Part shown: one piece after another, positions 1 through 7,751 of the stretch
Layout: each line of letters opens with the position of its first letter
Position numbering within the stretch: position 1 is the stretch's first letter
NCBI GenBank assembly: GCA_029212955.1
Contig: JARGOW010000043.1
Span: 1-13,087, forward strand
DNA from: Planctomycetota bacterium
GTDB lineage: Bacteria; Planctomycetota; UBA1135; GCA-002686595
Reading direction: 5' to 3'
Length of the DNA: 13,087 nt
Position numbers and translations under genes: made by a program
The notes under the pieces: generated by a model
Databases searched by the model: none
Seen by the model: the letters and a program-made list of their open reading frames with translations, nothing else
Told to the model about the DNA's origin: nothing

Positions 1-289
1 AGGTGGCTAGCTGGCGTGTGACCCCACAAATGATTTCGTCTTCCTTGGCTCCGGGACCCTGGCGAGCAGCTCGGGCGTCCATGGCCTTGGAGAAAGCGGA
101 ATCGGTATTCTTCTCGCCCTTGATCTTCTTTTTCTTCTTCGATCCCCGGCCTCGAACCTCGGAAATCTTGTGCACAAGGAGCTTTTCCTTGCGCAGCTTG
201 TTCCGTGCATCACGCTCGGTGTCGGCATCGACGATTCCGCCCTTGGTTTCGCCTCCAGGGGCGTAGGCTTTGTACTCGTAAATCGGCAT
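1..289 (-). CDS. gspF: Type II secretion inner-membrane platform protein GspF, N-terminal part (cut by left edge)
   Basis: GspF is the polytopic inner-membrane platform of the type II secretion system; it contacts the GspE ATPase and transmits its motion to the pseudopilus. Only the first 96 codons are visible, reading from the ATG at 289 down to the left edge with no stop. The protein starts MPIYEYKAYAPGGETKGG, followed by a DADTERDARNKLRKEKLLV stretch typical of GspF N-termini, where the rebuilt amino acid sequence is condensed into a small helical domain. At the cut end it reads VTRQLAT, matching the conserved T-RQLATL motif that opens the first T2SF domain. Between them is a lysine-rich linker (five consecutive Lys near residues 51-55). 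The ATG lies 9 bp after the gspE stop, so the two are almost certainly one operon. No clear Shine-Dalgarno site is present. The family call is firm; the rest of the gene is outside the window. Confidence 0.9.
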   Translation of the reverse strand, partial: MPIYEYKAYAPGGETKGGIVDADTERDARNKLRKEKLLVHKISEVRGRGSKKKKKIKGEKNTDSAFSKAMDARAARQGPGAKEDEIICGVTRQLAT

Positions 290-298
290 GGATGGGGC

Positions 299-2005
299 CT
301 ATTCGAAGTCGAGTTGGGTCACGCGAAGGACTTCGTCCGCGGTGGTGGCACCGCTCAAAATTTTCTGGCGACCATCCTCCCGCAGGGTGACCATGCCTCG
401 CTGAACAGCGGAGCGCTTCATGATGGTGGCACTGGCGCCTTCCATGATTTGGGTGCGGAGCGTTTCGTCCACGGGCATGATTTCGTAGATGGCGGTTCGG
501 CCCGAGTATCCGGAGTGGAAGCATTCTTCGCACCCTTCGCCCACGGAGACCACTCCCTTCATCAGGTTCAGCTCGATGCCCACCTTTTCCAGCTTGGCAC
601 GCCACTCGTCCGTGATGGGGACCGTGGTCGTACAGTGCTTGCAGTTCGTTCGGACTAGGCGCTGGGCGATGATCAAAATGATGGAGCTGGATACCAGGTA
701 GGGCTCGACCCCTTGGTCCACCATACGGGTAATCGTACTGGCGGCATCGTTGGTGTGTACGGTGGAGAACACGAGGTGACCGGTCAGGGCCGCTCGGATG
801 GCGACCTCGGCGGTTTCCAAGTCTCGAATCTCACCGACCATCATCACGTCCGGGTCCTGTCGCAGGAAAGAGCGCAATCCCTTGGCGAAGGTCAGTCCTT
901 TCTTCTGGTTGACCTGGACCTGGCTCACGCCGGCCAGGGCATATTCCACGGGGTCTTCGATGGTGAGCACGTTCTTTTGGCTCGTATCAATTTGCGCCAT
1001 GGAGGCGTAGAGCGTGGTGGTTTTTCCGGAACCCGTGGGCCCGGTGACCAGGATGATTCCGTGGTTGTAATCCAGGAAACTGGCCATGGTGTCCTGGTTT
1101 TCCTGGGTCAGGCCAATCTCGTCCAGGGTGTACAGCTTGGAGGTCTTATCCAGGAGTCGCATCACGATGCGCTCTCCGTCCGAGGTGGGGACGGAGCTGA
1201 TACGCACGTCGACCTCGCCGTCGCCCAGGCGGATGGTTGCACGACCATCCTGGGGCAGTCGACGCTCGGCGATGTCCATTTTGCCCATCACCTTCACACG
1301 GCTGATGATGGCGTCCTGGACACGACGCGGGATGGAATCCATGTCGTACAGGATGCCGTCGATGCGGAAGCGCACCTGCATTCGGTCCGCGTAGGGCTGG
1401 AAGTGAACGTCCGAAGCGCGCATCTTCAGGGCCTGGAACAACACCGTGTTGACCAGCTTGATGATGGGGGCCTTGTTAGAAACGTTTAGAACGTCCTCCG
1501 CCTCATCGATCTCGGCGGCCATGCTGCCGATGTCACCATCCTCGGCCACAGCGTCCAGAGCTTCGTCGATGCCGTCCGCTTTGTGGCGGTAAGCGCGCCC
1601 AATCAGGCCGGTGATCTCCAGCCGGGGAGCCAGCACCGCGTCGATTTCGCAGCCCAGGAGAGCCGACAGATCATCCATGGGGTGGGGATCTAGCGGCGCG
1701 CAGGTGGCCACCTTGACGATGCGGTCGTCGGTCACCTCTATGGGAATCAGGTTGTAGTTGCGCGCGAATTGAATCGGCACCTGATCCACGAATTGGGTGG
1801 GGACTTTGAGGCCCTCCAAGCTTTCCTTGAACTCATAGCCCAGGTGCTTGGCGTAGACCTGGAGCAGGGTCGGCTCATCCAGATAGCCGCGCTGCAAAAG
1901 AATGCGATCGATGGATTCACCGGAGGTGGATGCCAATCCTCGGCATTCCTCCAGCTGGTTGCGGGCTACACCCGCATCGATCAATAGGTCTCCGATACTC
2001 ACCAT
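299..2005 (-). CDS. gspE: Type II secretion system ATPase GspE
   Basis: GspE is the hexameric cytoplasmic ATPase that powers pseudopilus assembly in type II secretion. The 568-residue protein has an N-terminal MshEN/T2SSE_N-like domain (about 1-150), then the N2 and ATPase domains. Visible motifs are Walker A GPTGSGKT (322-329), an Asp box around TIEDPVEY (348-355), Walker B with LRQDPDVMMVGEIRD (381-395), and a His box GHLVFSTVHTND (409-420). A zinc-binding module has CxxC at 455/458 and CxxC at 492/495. Paired CxxC motifs and the neighbouring gspD and gspF favour GspE, although type IV pilus PilB ATPases share most motifs. Length is close to the family norm of about 500-570. The ATG at 2005 is the only upstream start that keeps the whole N-domain; upstream AAAGAG is a weak ribosome site. 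It follows gspD by 54 bp and precedes gspF by 9 bp. Confidence 0.95.
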   Translation of the reverse strand: MVSIGDLLIDAGVARNQLEECRGLASTSGESIDRILLQRGYLDEPTLLQVYAKHLGYEFKESLEGLKVPTQFVDQVPIQFARNYNLIPIEVTDDRIVKVATCAPLDPHPMDDLSALLGCEIDAVLAPRLEITGLIGRAYRHKADGIDEALDAVAEDGDIGSMAAEIDEAEDVLNVSNKAPIIKLVNTVLFQALKMRASDVHFQPYADRMQVRFRIDGILYDMDSIPRRVQDAIISRVKVMGKMDIAERRLPQDGRATIRLGDGEVDVRISSVPTSDGERIVMRLLDKTSKLYTLDEIGLTQENQDTMASFLDYNHGIILVTGPTGSGKTTTLYASMAQIDTSQKNVLTIEDPVEYALAGVSQVQVNQKKGLTFAKGLRSFLRQDPDVMMVGEIRDLETAEVAIRAALTGHLVFSTVHTNDAASTITRMVDQGVEPYLVSSSIILIIAQRLVRTNCKHCTTTVPITDEWRAKLEKVGIELNLMKGVVSVGEGCEECFHSGYSGRTAIYEIMPVDETLRTQIMEGASATIMKRSAVQRGMVTLREDGRQKILSGATTADEVLRVTQLDFE

Positions 2006-2059
2006 GATTGTGAACTCTTTTTGCTTACTTGGGCTTTGCTAGAAAAGACGGCCGTGGAA

Positions 2060-4267
2060 TCACTGGCCGGCCGCGCCAACGGCCTCTTCGATTTCGTCCG
2101 GCGTCTTGCCGATGCTGGCAGAGTCCACTTCACCGCGCTTGGGGCTTTGGTAGAGAGGGATATCAAAGCCGTCCAGGTCAATCAGGCCCCTGTTCTTGCC
2201 GAACTTGGGATCGATGATCTGCATGCGGTCGATGCCGATCGTGTTGGCGGCTTCGAGTTTCATGTCGTAGGAGATGGCCGCCAGGTCCGCAAACTCGGAG
2301 TCATCCATGATGTGCGGGGTGACGAAGAAGTACAGGGTGGTCCTGGTGCCGGAGGTGGAGTCCCTGCGGAACAGTCGGCCGAGCACGGGCAGGTCACCGA
2401 AGAAGGGAACCTTGCGGGTGGTTTCGGAACGGTTGTCCACGATGATGCCACCGATGACCATGGTGTAACCGTCGGGGACGGTGACCTCGGTCTGCAGGAT
2501 ACGGGTGCTGCGGGGCGGGGGAATGGCGCCCTGCACGCTTCCGATGAAGTTGGAGATTTCAAGCTCGACCTTCAATCGGAGGTAATCCGATCCACTGATG
2601 GAGGGGGAAATCACCATGGTGATGCCCGCTTCCTCGTACTGGTTGAAGTTTTCCTGGGTTTGGCCAGAGGTGCCACCCGTCGCGGTGATGGTCGTGGTGG
2701 GCTGCTCTTCCTTGGTCTCCACGCGGGCTTCCACGTTGTTGTTCACAAGGACACTAGGGACGTTGAGAACGTTGGAGTTCCGCTTTTCCTCCATGGCCGC
2801 GATGAACATGGGGAGGCTGAAATCATCCCCGTCCAATAGGCCTGCGGAGATACCGGAGCCGATGCTGGGAACGCGAACGTCGGGAATGCCATCGCCATCG
2901 GTGTCCGAAAGGCTGGACAGGCCGAAACTCGTCAAACCGAAACCACCGGAAGCACCCACGCCGGGAATATCCGCCAGGGACAGCTCCACGCCCAGGTCAT
3001 ATAGGTCCTGACCCGTGAGTTCGATCAAGGCGGTTTCGATCAGCACCTGGGGTTGACGCTTGTCGAGACGGCGAATCAGTTCCAAGACCTCGCTGTAGCG
3101 GGTACGGGAAGCGGCGATCAGTAGGGAGTTGGACTTGTCATCGGGAACGACGACAAACTCGGTGCTGTTGCTGCCCCGGGCGGTCCGAGCGTTGTTTCCG
3201 GATTGTGCGGCGCCCGAGTTGGCTTCCAGTCGCGTGGCATCGTTCAGGAACGAAGTCAGGGTGTCGGCCAATTCACCGGCCTCCACGTTTTCCACACTGT
3301 AGATGTGATAGGCGCGCTCGGAGTCGACCACGTCCACATCCAATTGCGCAACCAGGTCCTTGATGCGCGGCATATCCTCGGGCAAGGCCAGAACGAGAAG
3401 CGAACTCTGACGGGAGTCCACCAGGATCTTGACGTTGCTCTGTCCACTGCGCAGGGCCGTGCTCACACCCTGGGGAGCTTGAGCGCCCCGGTTCGTGGCC
3501 TGCGTACTGAATTCAAGCAACTCCTCGACCAGGCTGGCGACCTCATCGGCGGCCGCATATTCCAATCGAAGGAGTTCGAAGACCGGCTCTACCACCTCTA
3601 CGGCGGAGGCCTCGTCGATGATGGTGAGCATTCGGGCCAGGGCGGCGACCTGGGTGCCGAAGCCCGTCAGCACGAAGGAGTTCGAGCTGCCCGCAGGAAT
3701 CATCTGCTGGGTGTTGGGGTCCGCGATGAGCTGCCGCATGGTGTTCGAGAGGGAACGAACGTCCGTGTTGGGCAGGTTGATTACGGTGGTGATCAGGGTC
3801 GCGGGTTGGTCGGCATAGTCCACCAACCGGTCCGGGTCCACATAGGCCGCGTTGGCGCGAATTTTAGGCGCGCTCGATTGGCCGCCACCGGTGAGCGAGT
3901 CGATTTGAATGACCGAGATGCCAGCCGGGCCAATCTCGGTACAAACGAAATCGTTCATGACCATGAGGATTTGAAAGAACGAGTAGAACTGTTCCTTCGG
4001 AATGCGCTTGGTGCCCATCAAACGCACGAAAGTGGAGGAGAGTCGACTGGCGGCGTCCTCTTTAACGTGGAAGGTCAAGCCCGTGACCTGCTGGCAGGCC
4101 TGAACGAACTGTCCCAGGGACATGCCCTGGCCCCCGTCTACCCCTTGGGGGAAATTGAGGATAAAACCGTCTCCATCGTCTTGGATGGCGGGAACTTCGG
4201 TGGGGGTGTCCTGGTAAACAGGAGCGGCCAGAAGCATGGGAAGCGCAAGCGCGATGGCGTTAAGCAT
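2060..4267 (-). CDS. gspD: Type II secretion outer-membrane secretin GspD
   Basis: GspD forms the outer-membrane channel through which folded substrates leave the periplasm. The 735-residue product starts with a hydrophobic signal-like stretch (about 2-17), unusual in having no Lys or Arg before it. An N0-like domain (about 35-125) is followed by N1 (about 155-220), N2 (about 230-312) and N3 (about 318-402) ring domains. The secretin core follows, from PQVLIETALIEL (406-417), through NVLNVPSVLVNNNVEA (499-514), to YTMVIGGII (601-609) and KVPFFGDLPVLGRLF (619-633). The core ends TTLYFFVTPHIM (643-654), and a C-terminal tail of about 80 residues follows. A DTDGDGIPD acidic motif (455-463) sits inside the core. 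It is the first gene of the visible gspD-gspE-gspF operon, with no gspC before it. No Shine-Dalgarno site precedes the ATG at 4267, and no earlier in-frame ATG was seen in the roughly 75 bp upstream that I translated. Confidence 0.93.
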   Translation of the reverse strand: MLNAIALALPMLLAAPVYQDTPTEVPAIQDDGDGFILNFPQGVDGGQGMSLGQFVQACQQVTGLTFHVKEDAASRLSSTFVRLMGTKRIPKEQFYSFFQILMVMNDFVCTEIGPAGISVIQIDSLTGGGQSSAPKIRANAAYVDPDRLVDYADQPATLITTVINLPNTDVRSLSNTMRQLIADPNTQQMIPAGSSNSFVLTGFGTQVAALARMLTIIDEASAVEVVEPVFELLRLEYAAADEVASLVEELLEFSTQATNRGAQAPQGVSTALRSGQSNVKILVDSRQSSLLVLALPEDMPRIKDLVAQLDVDVVDSERAYHIYSVENVEAGELADTLTSFLNDATRLEANSGAAQSGNNARTARGSNSTEFVVVPDDKSNSLLIAASRTRYSEVLELIRRLDKRQPQVLIETALIELTGQDLYDLGVELSLADIPGVGASGGFGLTSFGLSSLSDTDGDGIPDVRVPSIGSGISAGLLDGDDFSLPMFIAAMEEKRNSNVLNVPSVLVNNNVEARVETKEEQPTTTITATGGTSGQTQENFNQYEEAGITMVISPSISGSDYLRLKVELEISNFIGSVQGAIPPPRSTRILQTEVTVPDGYTMVIGGIIVDNRSETTRKVPFFGDLPVLGRLFRRDSTSGTRTTLYFFVTPHIMDDSEFADLAAISYDMKLEAANTIGIDRMQIIDPKFGKNRGLIDLDGFDIPLYQSPKRGEVDSASIGKTPDEIEEAVGAAGQ

Positions 4268-4569
4268 CTCGGATGAAGTAGGCGGTTTGGTTAGGGCACG
4301 TGGCCCGCAGGGCTGGCTATGTTCTTGGCAGACCGGAGTTTAGGGTCGGTACTGTCCAACCTTGGGGCACTCTAGAGGCCTGACCAGGGCGGGTCAAACG
4401 TTTGTAGGGGGCCCAAGGTAAGTCCTGGGACGTTCCGACCGCCAGGTACTTCCCTTCCCATTCCGGAAACTGCGAGGGACTTGGCTGTATCCAGGGACTG
4501 TCGCGGTCGATAGATGCCTCCACAGAGAGACTGTATCCCCACGCCTGCCCCGGCATTCTCTGCTCCTCC

Positions 4570-4627
4570 AGACCCCGCAATGGGGTCTCACCGGCCCCTG
4601 GACCAGTGTTGGGTTTCCAACATTGGT
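4570..4627. repeat. Two tandem hairpins upstream of nhaA
   Basis: The first inverted repeat has 7-bp arms (4570-4576 and 4582-4588) around a 5-nt loop. The second has 11-bp arms (4602-4612 and 4617-4627) around the loop GTTT, perfect except for one G-T wobble on the plus strand. Neither is followed by a T tract, so they do not look like intrinsic terminators. They could be part of a structured nhaA leader or a protein-binding dyad; the sequence alone does not decide. Confidence 0.5.
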
Positions 4628-4658
4628 GACTCACAAGGTTCGGTCGCTATCGGAGCGC

Positions 4659-4664
4659 TAGAAT
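4659..4664 (+). promoter_or_regulatory. Possible -10 element for nhaA
   Basis: TAGAAT lies 35 nt before the nhaA ATG and resembles a sigma-70 -10 box. The expected -35 position (about 4636-4641) reads AGGTTC, a poor match. If it is used, the leader would be about 29 nt and would exclude the tandem hairpins. The call is weak. Confidence 0.25.
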
Positions 4665-4699
4665 CCTAGGGTGTTGATCCCCAGCTACCCCCTCCAAAC

Positions 4700-6028
4700 A
4701 TGTCTTCACAACGCTCACGAGTGATTCGCTACCTGCAGGATTTTTCGATCCCGCTCATCGCAGGTGTGGTTGCAGCCCTATTCATGGCCAATGTGGCACC
4801 CGAGACCTACCACTATTGGTTTGGATCGGGCCATGGGGCTGAGGACGGGATCTGGGAGCTACCGGGTCACTTTACAGCATTTGGTCACCACCTGACGCTG
4901 AGTTTCCTGATCAACGACATTTTCATGGTGTTTTTCTTCGCGATAGCGGCCAAGGAAATCACCGAAGCAGGTTTGCCAGGAGGAAGCCTCAACCCCCTCA
5001 GGAAGGCGATCAACCCCCTGTTTGCCACCGTGGGAGGGGTCGTGGGCCCGGTTGCCGTATTCTTTATCTGTATCCAGCTCGCTGCTGGTATGGGCATTTA
5101 CGACAAGACCTCCGAGCTATGGCCGGCCGTATCCAGGGGCTGGGGTATCCCCACAGCTACGGACATCGCCCTCGCATGGCTCGTGGCCAGGGCGGTCTTT
5201 GGCGGATCCCATCCCGCCGTGAACTTCCTGCTGCTTTTGGCCGTGGCTGACGACGCCCTCGGCCTTGGAATCATCGCAATCTTCTACGGCGACCCCGCCC
5301 ACCCCGCAGAGCCCGGCTGGCTGGCCCTGGTTGGTATGGGTGTGGCATTTGCCTACTTGATGCGTGCCAGAAACGTAAAAAGTTGGGTTCCCTACATCTT
5401 TGTCGCGGGCCCCTTCGCCTGGTGCGGGCTCATGCTGGCCCACATGCACCCGGCCCTGGCCCTGGTGCCCATCGTTCCCTTCATGCCGGGTCCTAAGCGG
5501 GATACGGGCTTGTTCGCGGGAGAAGATGAGGTCGACATCATGGGCGAGGAAACCGCTCGGGACCTACATATCGGTCACTCGACCTTGGACCGCTTCGAGC
5601 ATTCGATCAGCCTGCCCGTGGACTTTGGTCTGTTCTTCTTCGCCATCGCCAATGCCGGAGTGCGCTTCGAGGCCGTGGGACCCATGACCTGGATCATCCT
5701 GGCTTCCCTGGTCATTGGAAAAACCGGTGGCGTGGTTGGCATGAGCGTGCTCGGCAAGCTCATGGGATTCAGCCTGCCCAGGGGAATGGGATATCGGGAC
5801 CTGGTCATGGCTGGCTTCATCGCTGGTCTGGGCCTCACCGTTGCCCTTTTCGTGGCCACGGCAGCTTTCCCAGCCAGCATGGGAACGCTACAGGGCGAAG
5901 CTAAAATGGGAGCCCTCATGTCCGCTGGAGTGGGCCTGGTCGCCGTACTCGTTGGCCGCATATTTGGCATGCACAAGGACCGGTCAGTCCCAGAAGCCGA
6001 AAGCGACGAAACCCGCCAAGCTGCCTAG
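4700..6028 (+). CDS. nhaA: Na+/H+ antiporter NhaA
   Basis: NhaA is an inner-membrane antiporter that exchanges cytoplasmic sodium (or lithium) for protons, for salt and pH homeostasis. The 442-residue protein is strongly hydrophobic with about 12 membrane segments. The ion site is recognisable: PTATDIALAW carries Asp155 (E. coli Asp133) and AVADDALGLG carries Asp184-Asp185 (E. coli Asp163-Asp164). The motif FAIANAGV (314-321) and IGKTGG with Lys341 (the E. coli Lys300 position) are also present. It is about 50 residues longer than E. coli NhaA. The extra length includes a hydrophilic loop near 270-300 (EDEVDIMGEETARDLH) and a charged cytoplasmic tail. The ATG at 4700 is followed by a typical short basic N-terminus; no Shine-Dalgarno site precedes it. 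It is transcribed alone and ends at a strong terminator. Confidence 0.96.
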   Translation: MSSQRSRVIRYLQDFSIPLIAGVVAALFMANVAPETYHYWFGSGHGAEDGIWELPGHFTAFGHHLTLSFLINDIFMVFFFAIAAKEITEAGLPGGSLNPLRKAINPLFATVGGVVGPVAVFFICIQLAAGMGIYDKTSELWPAVSRGWGIPTATDIALAWLVARAVFGGSHPAVNFLLLLAVADDALGLGIIAIFYGDPAHPAEPGWLALVGMGVAFAYLMRARNVKSWVPYIFVAGPFAWCGLMLAHMHPALALVPIVPFMPGPKRDTGLFAGEDEVDIMGEETARDLHIGHSTLDRFEHSISLPVDFGLFFFAIANAGVRFEAVGPMTWIILASLVIGKTGGVVGMSVLGKLMGFSLPRGMGYRDLVMAGFIAGLGLTVALFVATAAFPASMGTLQGEAKMGALMSAGVGLVAVLVGRIFGMHKDRSVPEAESDETRQAA

Positions 6029-6049
6029 CAAGCACGCTTTTTCCAACAA

Positions 6050-6094
6050 GTGCCCCGTCCGGTCGATTCGAGCCCGGACGGGGCACTTTCCTTT
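6050..6094 (+). terminator. Intrinsic terminator of nhaA
   Basis: A perfect 13-bp inverted repeat (6050-6062 GTGCCCCGTCCGG against 6074-6086) encloses an 11-nt loop that can itself form three more pairs. It is followed directly by TTTCCTTT. It starts 21 bp after the nhaA stop and is on the right strand to end that transcript. Confidence 0.9.
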
Positions 6095-6136
6095 AACTTG
6101 ACCTTCAAATAGGGCCGGGGACGACCTGCTATTCGC

Positions 6137-6142
6137 TACACT
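6137..6142 (+). promoter_or_regulatory. Possible -10 element of a leaderless ptsN-like mRNA
   Basis: TACACT lies exactly 6 nt before the ATG at 6149, and no Shine-Dalgarno site exists in the CCCC-rich stretch between. That spacing would put the transcription start at or next to the ATG. No good -35 box is seen at 17 bp (the region is GC-rich). The same arrangement precedes the histidine kinase gene. Confidence 0.4.
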
Positions 6143-6148
6143 TTCCCC

Positions 6149-6616
6149 ATGAATCTCGGCGAACTGTTTGAGGTAAAAAACCTGATCGTGGGCTTTGAGC
6201 CCCACGACAAGTGGCATGCCATCGAGGCCTTGATCCAGCACCTTGTGGACTCCGGGAGCCTTCCCGAATCCCAGGCCGATGATGCCCTGGACGCGGTACA
6301 GCGGCGGGAGCGTTCCATGTCCACTGGCATGGAAAAAGGGGTGGCCATTCCCCATGCGGCGCTTCCGGATCTGGATCAGGTCGTCGCCATCCTCGGCTTG
6401 GTCAGCGGGGGCGATGGGGTTCCGTTTGAAAGCATGGACGGCGCTCCTGCACAACTGATCGTGGTGCTTCTGATCCCGAAAGCCAAAAAGCTCCTGCATA
6501 TCAAGACCCTGGCAGACGTGGCCAAGATCCTTGGCAACGAGCAGATCCGCCAGGAATTGCTGGGGGCGCCGGACGCCACAGTGGTCCATGAGCTACTGGC
6601 GTCGTCGTCCGAATAG
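6149..6616 (+). CDS. ptsN: PTS EIIA domain protein, PtsN (EIIA-Ntr) type
   Basis: This is a 155-residue stand-alone EIIA domain of the mannitol/fructose/PtsN superfamily, a soluble cytoplasmic phosphocarrier. The motif MEKGVAIPHA (61-70) carries the phosphoacceptor His69, matching GIAIPHG of E. coli PtsN (His73). RRERSMSTGM ahead of it and PAQLIVVLLIPK, LLHIKTLADVAKIL after it are typical of the fold. Length matches PtsN (about 150-165). No EIIB or EIIC partner is nearby, which favours a regulatory role, as in nitrogen-PTS pathways affecting potassium and nitrogen balance, over sugar transport. The ATG at 6149 starts the domain cleanly and has no Shine-Dalgarno site. In many proteobacteria ptsN sits beside rpoN (sigma-54); here the only sigma-54 link is the NtrC-type gene about 3 kb away. 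Substrate and partners are unknown. Confidence 0.85.
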   Translation: MNLGELFEVKNLIVGFEPHDKWHAIEALIQHLVDSGSLPESQADDALDAVQRRERSMSTGMEKGVAIPHAALPDLDQVVAILGLVSGGDGVPFESMDGAPAQLIVVLLIPKAKKLLHIKTLADVAKILGNEQIRQELLGAPDATVVHELLASSSE

Positions 6617-6635
6617 CCTGGGGAGGACCCCGTTC

Positions 6636-6641
6636 TAAAAT
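6636..6641 (+). promoter_or_regulatory. Possible -10 element overlapping the first ATG of the GGDEF-like gene
   Basis: TAAAAT is a near-consensus sigma-70 -10 box, but it overlaps the ATG at 6640. If it is active, transcription would begin near 6648 and the start at 6796 would be used from that message. The -35 region (about 6613-6618) is a poor match, so this may be chance. Confidence 0.25.
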
Positions 6642-7737
6642 GAGACGGTCCGGGTGGGGATACACGGCATTAGGCGCACCCCCTGGAAATCGAAATTTGG
6701 GGGGCGCACGTGTGCATGGCGCCCTAAGCTGGGGCAGCAAAACCTTGCCCACGCAACCTGCCTTGCTGTTTTCTCCCGAGCAATTTTCCGGTTCCATGCC
6801 CACGCCCCTCGGGCAAGTGCATGCTTTGGCCGAACGTGCCCTGACCGCGGGCTTGGCCTCCGGCCAAGGCCTGGGAGTGCTATGCATCCATTTGGATGGT
6901 TTCGAGGAACTCTGTCAAAAACGGGGAGAAGGTCCGACCGTCTCGGTATTTATGGGTCTGTTGCAGGCCCTCCCTTTCGAAACGGGAAAAGTCCTCTGCG
7001 GCCATCGCGAGGGCGCGAAGGCGATCTTCTATGTCCAGGGTTTGGACGGGGCGGGTATGCGATCCCTGGGGCAGGCCTGTTGCGATGCCCCACACTCTAA
7101 GCTGCCTGGTCGCACGGGCCGGATTCAGCTCAGCGTGGGAGCCGCCCATTCTTCAGGCCAGCAAAACGGGGCGGTGGCCCTCGAGAACATTCGGCTGGCC
7201 GCCGTGCGCGGGGCTCGTCTGGTTCTTCGAACGGGCGGGGGAAGGTTTGCATTCATAGAGCGCTTTGGACCCGCCATGGTTCGTACGCCTAAGCCCTTGG
7301 CCCCTACCGAAACTCCATCCGCTGCGGCTCAAGTGATTGCAAAGGCGGCGTCCGCCGCAAGCGTCGAGCCTGAGCCCATTGTGGTTTTGCAACCCCAACC
7401 GATGGCCGAGGCGCTCCCATCGGAGCAGCGCCCCGAACGACCGCAGGACTCCGACCTGTATGAACAACGCCTTCGCACGAGCGAATTGGCGTGGCAACGC
7501 CGGGTGGATCGCTTAGAGCGGCGACTCGAAAAAATGGGACGCCTGCTGGAAGGTGCGGAGGGTCAAAATGCCGGGGCGCCAGCGTGGTCGGAAACGGGAG
7601 TGGCCTCCCGCTTCCAAAGCGTTCAGGGATTGGACCAGGGCGACGATCAATTCGAGGCGAAGGCGGGGTTGATGTCCGCGCTTTTCTTGGCCAACAAGAA
7701 GATGCACGACAGCATCAATGGCCGATCGGCAGGCTGA
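6640..7737 (+). CDS. Unrecognised protein with a degenerate GGDEF-like domain and C-terminal coiled coil
   Basis: I do not recognise a named family. Residues about 56-205 follow the layout of a GGDEF (diguanylate cyclase) domain. LGVLCIHLDGFEELCQKRGEG (78-98) resembles the opening strand and helix of that fold. RIQLSVGAAH (161-170) and ALENIRLAAVRGARL (180-194) resemble its SIGIA and late-helix segments. The GGDEF signature itself is missing: the expected place reads GHREGAKAIFYVQ (121-133), so cyclase activity is unlikely. A Pro/Ala/Glu-rich linker (about 215-270) leads to a charged coiled coil (about 273-307) and a short C-terminal helix (about 337-358). There is no signal peptide or membrane segment. 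The start is uncertain: ATG 6640 gives 365 residues, while ATG 6796 (Met53) begins just before the domain. It follows the ptsN-like gene by 23 bp and converges on the next gene with a 14-bp gap. Confidence 0.7.
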   Translation: MRRSGWGYTALGAPPGNRNLGGARVHGALSWGSKTLPTQPALLFSPEQFSGSMPTPLGQVHALAERALTAGLASGQGLGVLCIHLDGFEELCQKRGEGPTVSVFMGLLQALPFETGKVLCGHREGAKAIFYVQGLDGAGMRSLGQACCDAPHSKLPGRTGRIQLSVGAAHSSGQQNGAVALENIRLAAVRGARLVLRTGGGRFAFIERFGPAMVRTPKPLAPTETPSAAAQVIAKAASAASVEPEPIVVLQPQPMAEALPSEQRPERPQDSDLYEQRLRTSELAWQRRVDRLERRLEKMGRLLEGAEGQNAGAPAWSETGVASRFQSVQGLDQGDDQFEAKAGLMSALFLANKKMHDSINGRSAG

Positions 7738-7751
7738 TCCGGGAATTCAAA

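Larger units (their letters stand above)
4268..4699. other. Divergent intergenic region between gspD and nhaA
   Basis: This 432-bp gap must hold promoters for both gspD (leftward) and nhaA (rightward). I see no convincing gene: a 105-codon minus-strand frame at 4317-4634 matches nothing I recognise and has no ribosome site. The nhaA-proximal half has several short inverted repeats. They are AGACCCC/GGGGTCT (4570-4588), an 11-bp stem at 4602-4627, CGCT/AGCG (4645-4657) and CTAG/CTAG (4658-4669). The gspD-proximal half shows nothing clear. No sigma-54 or strong sigma-70 promoter pair was found. Confidence 0.6.

Noticed and set aside
713..1489. 258-codon plus-strand frame over gspE
   Set aside because: Shadow of the ATPase gene; His/Gly/Asp-rich antisense composition.
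3203..4276. 357-codon plus-strand frame over gspD, and a similar one at 2021-2839
   Set aside because: Both are shadows of the secretin gene, which has a full domain set on the other strand.
4317..4634. 105-codon minus-strand reading frame between gspD and nhaA
   Set aside because: No ribosome site, no recognisable motif, Pro/Gly/Trp-rich random-looking composition, and it crosses the tandem hairpins.
6098..6103. TTGACC as a -35 box for the ptsN-like gene
   Set aside because: It lies 33 bp before TACACT, about twice the normal spacer, and no -10 box sits 16-18 bp after it.
5984..6589. 201-codon minus-strand frame over the nhaA terminator and the ptsN-like gene
   Set aside because: It runs through the strong terminator and is antisense to a clear EIIA domain.
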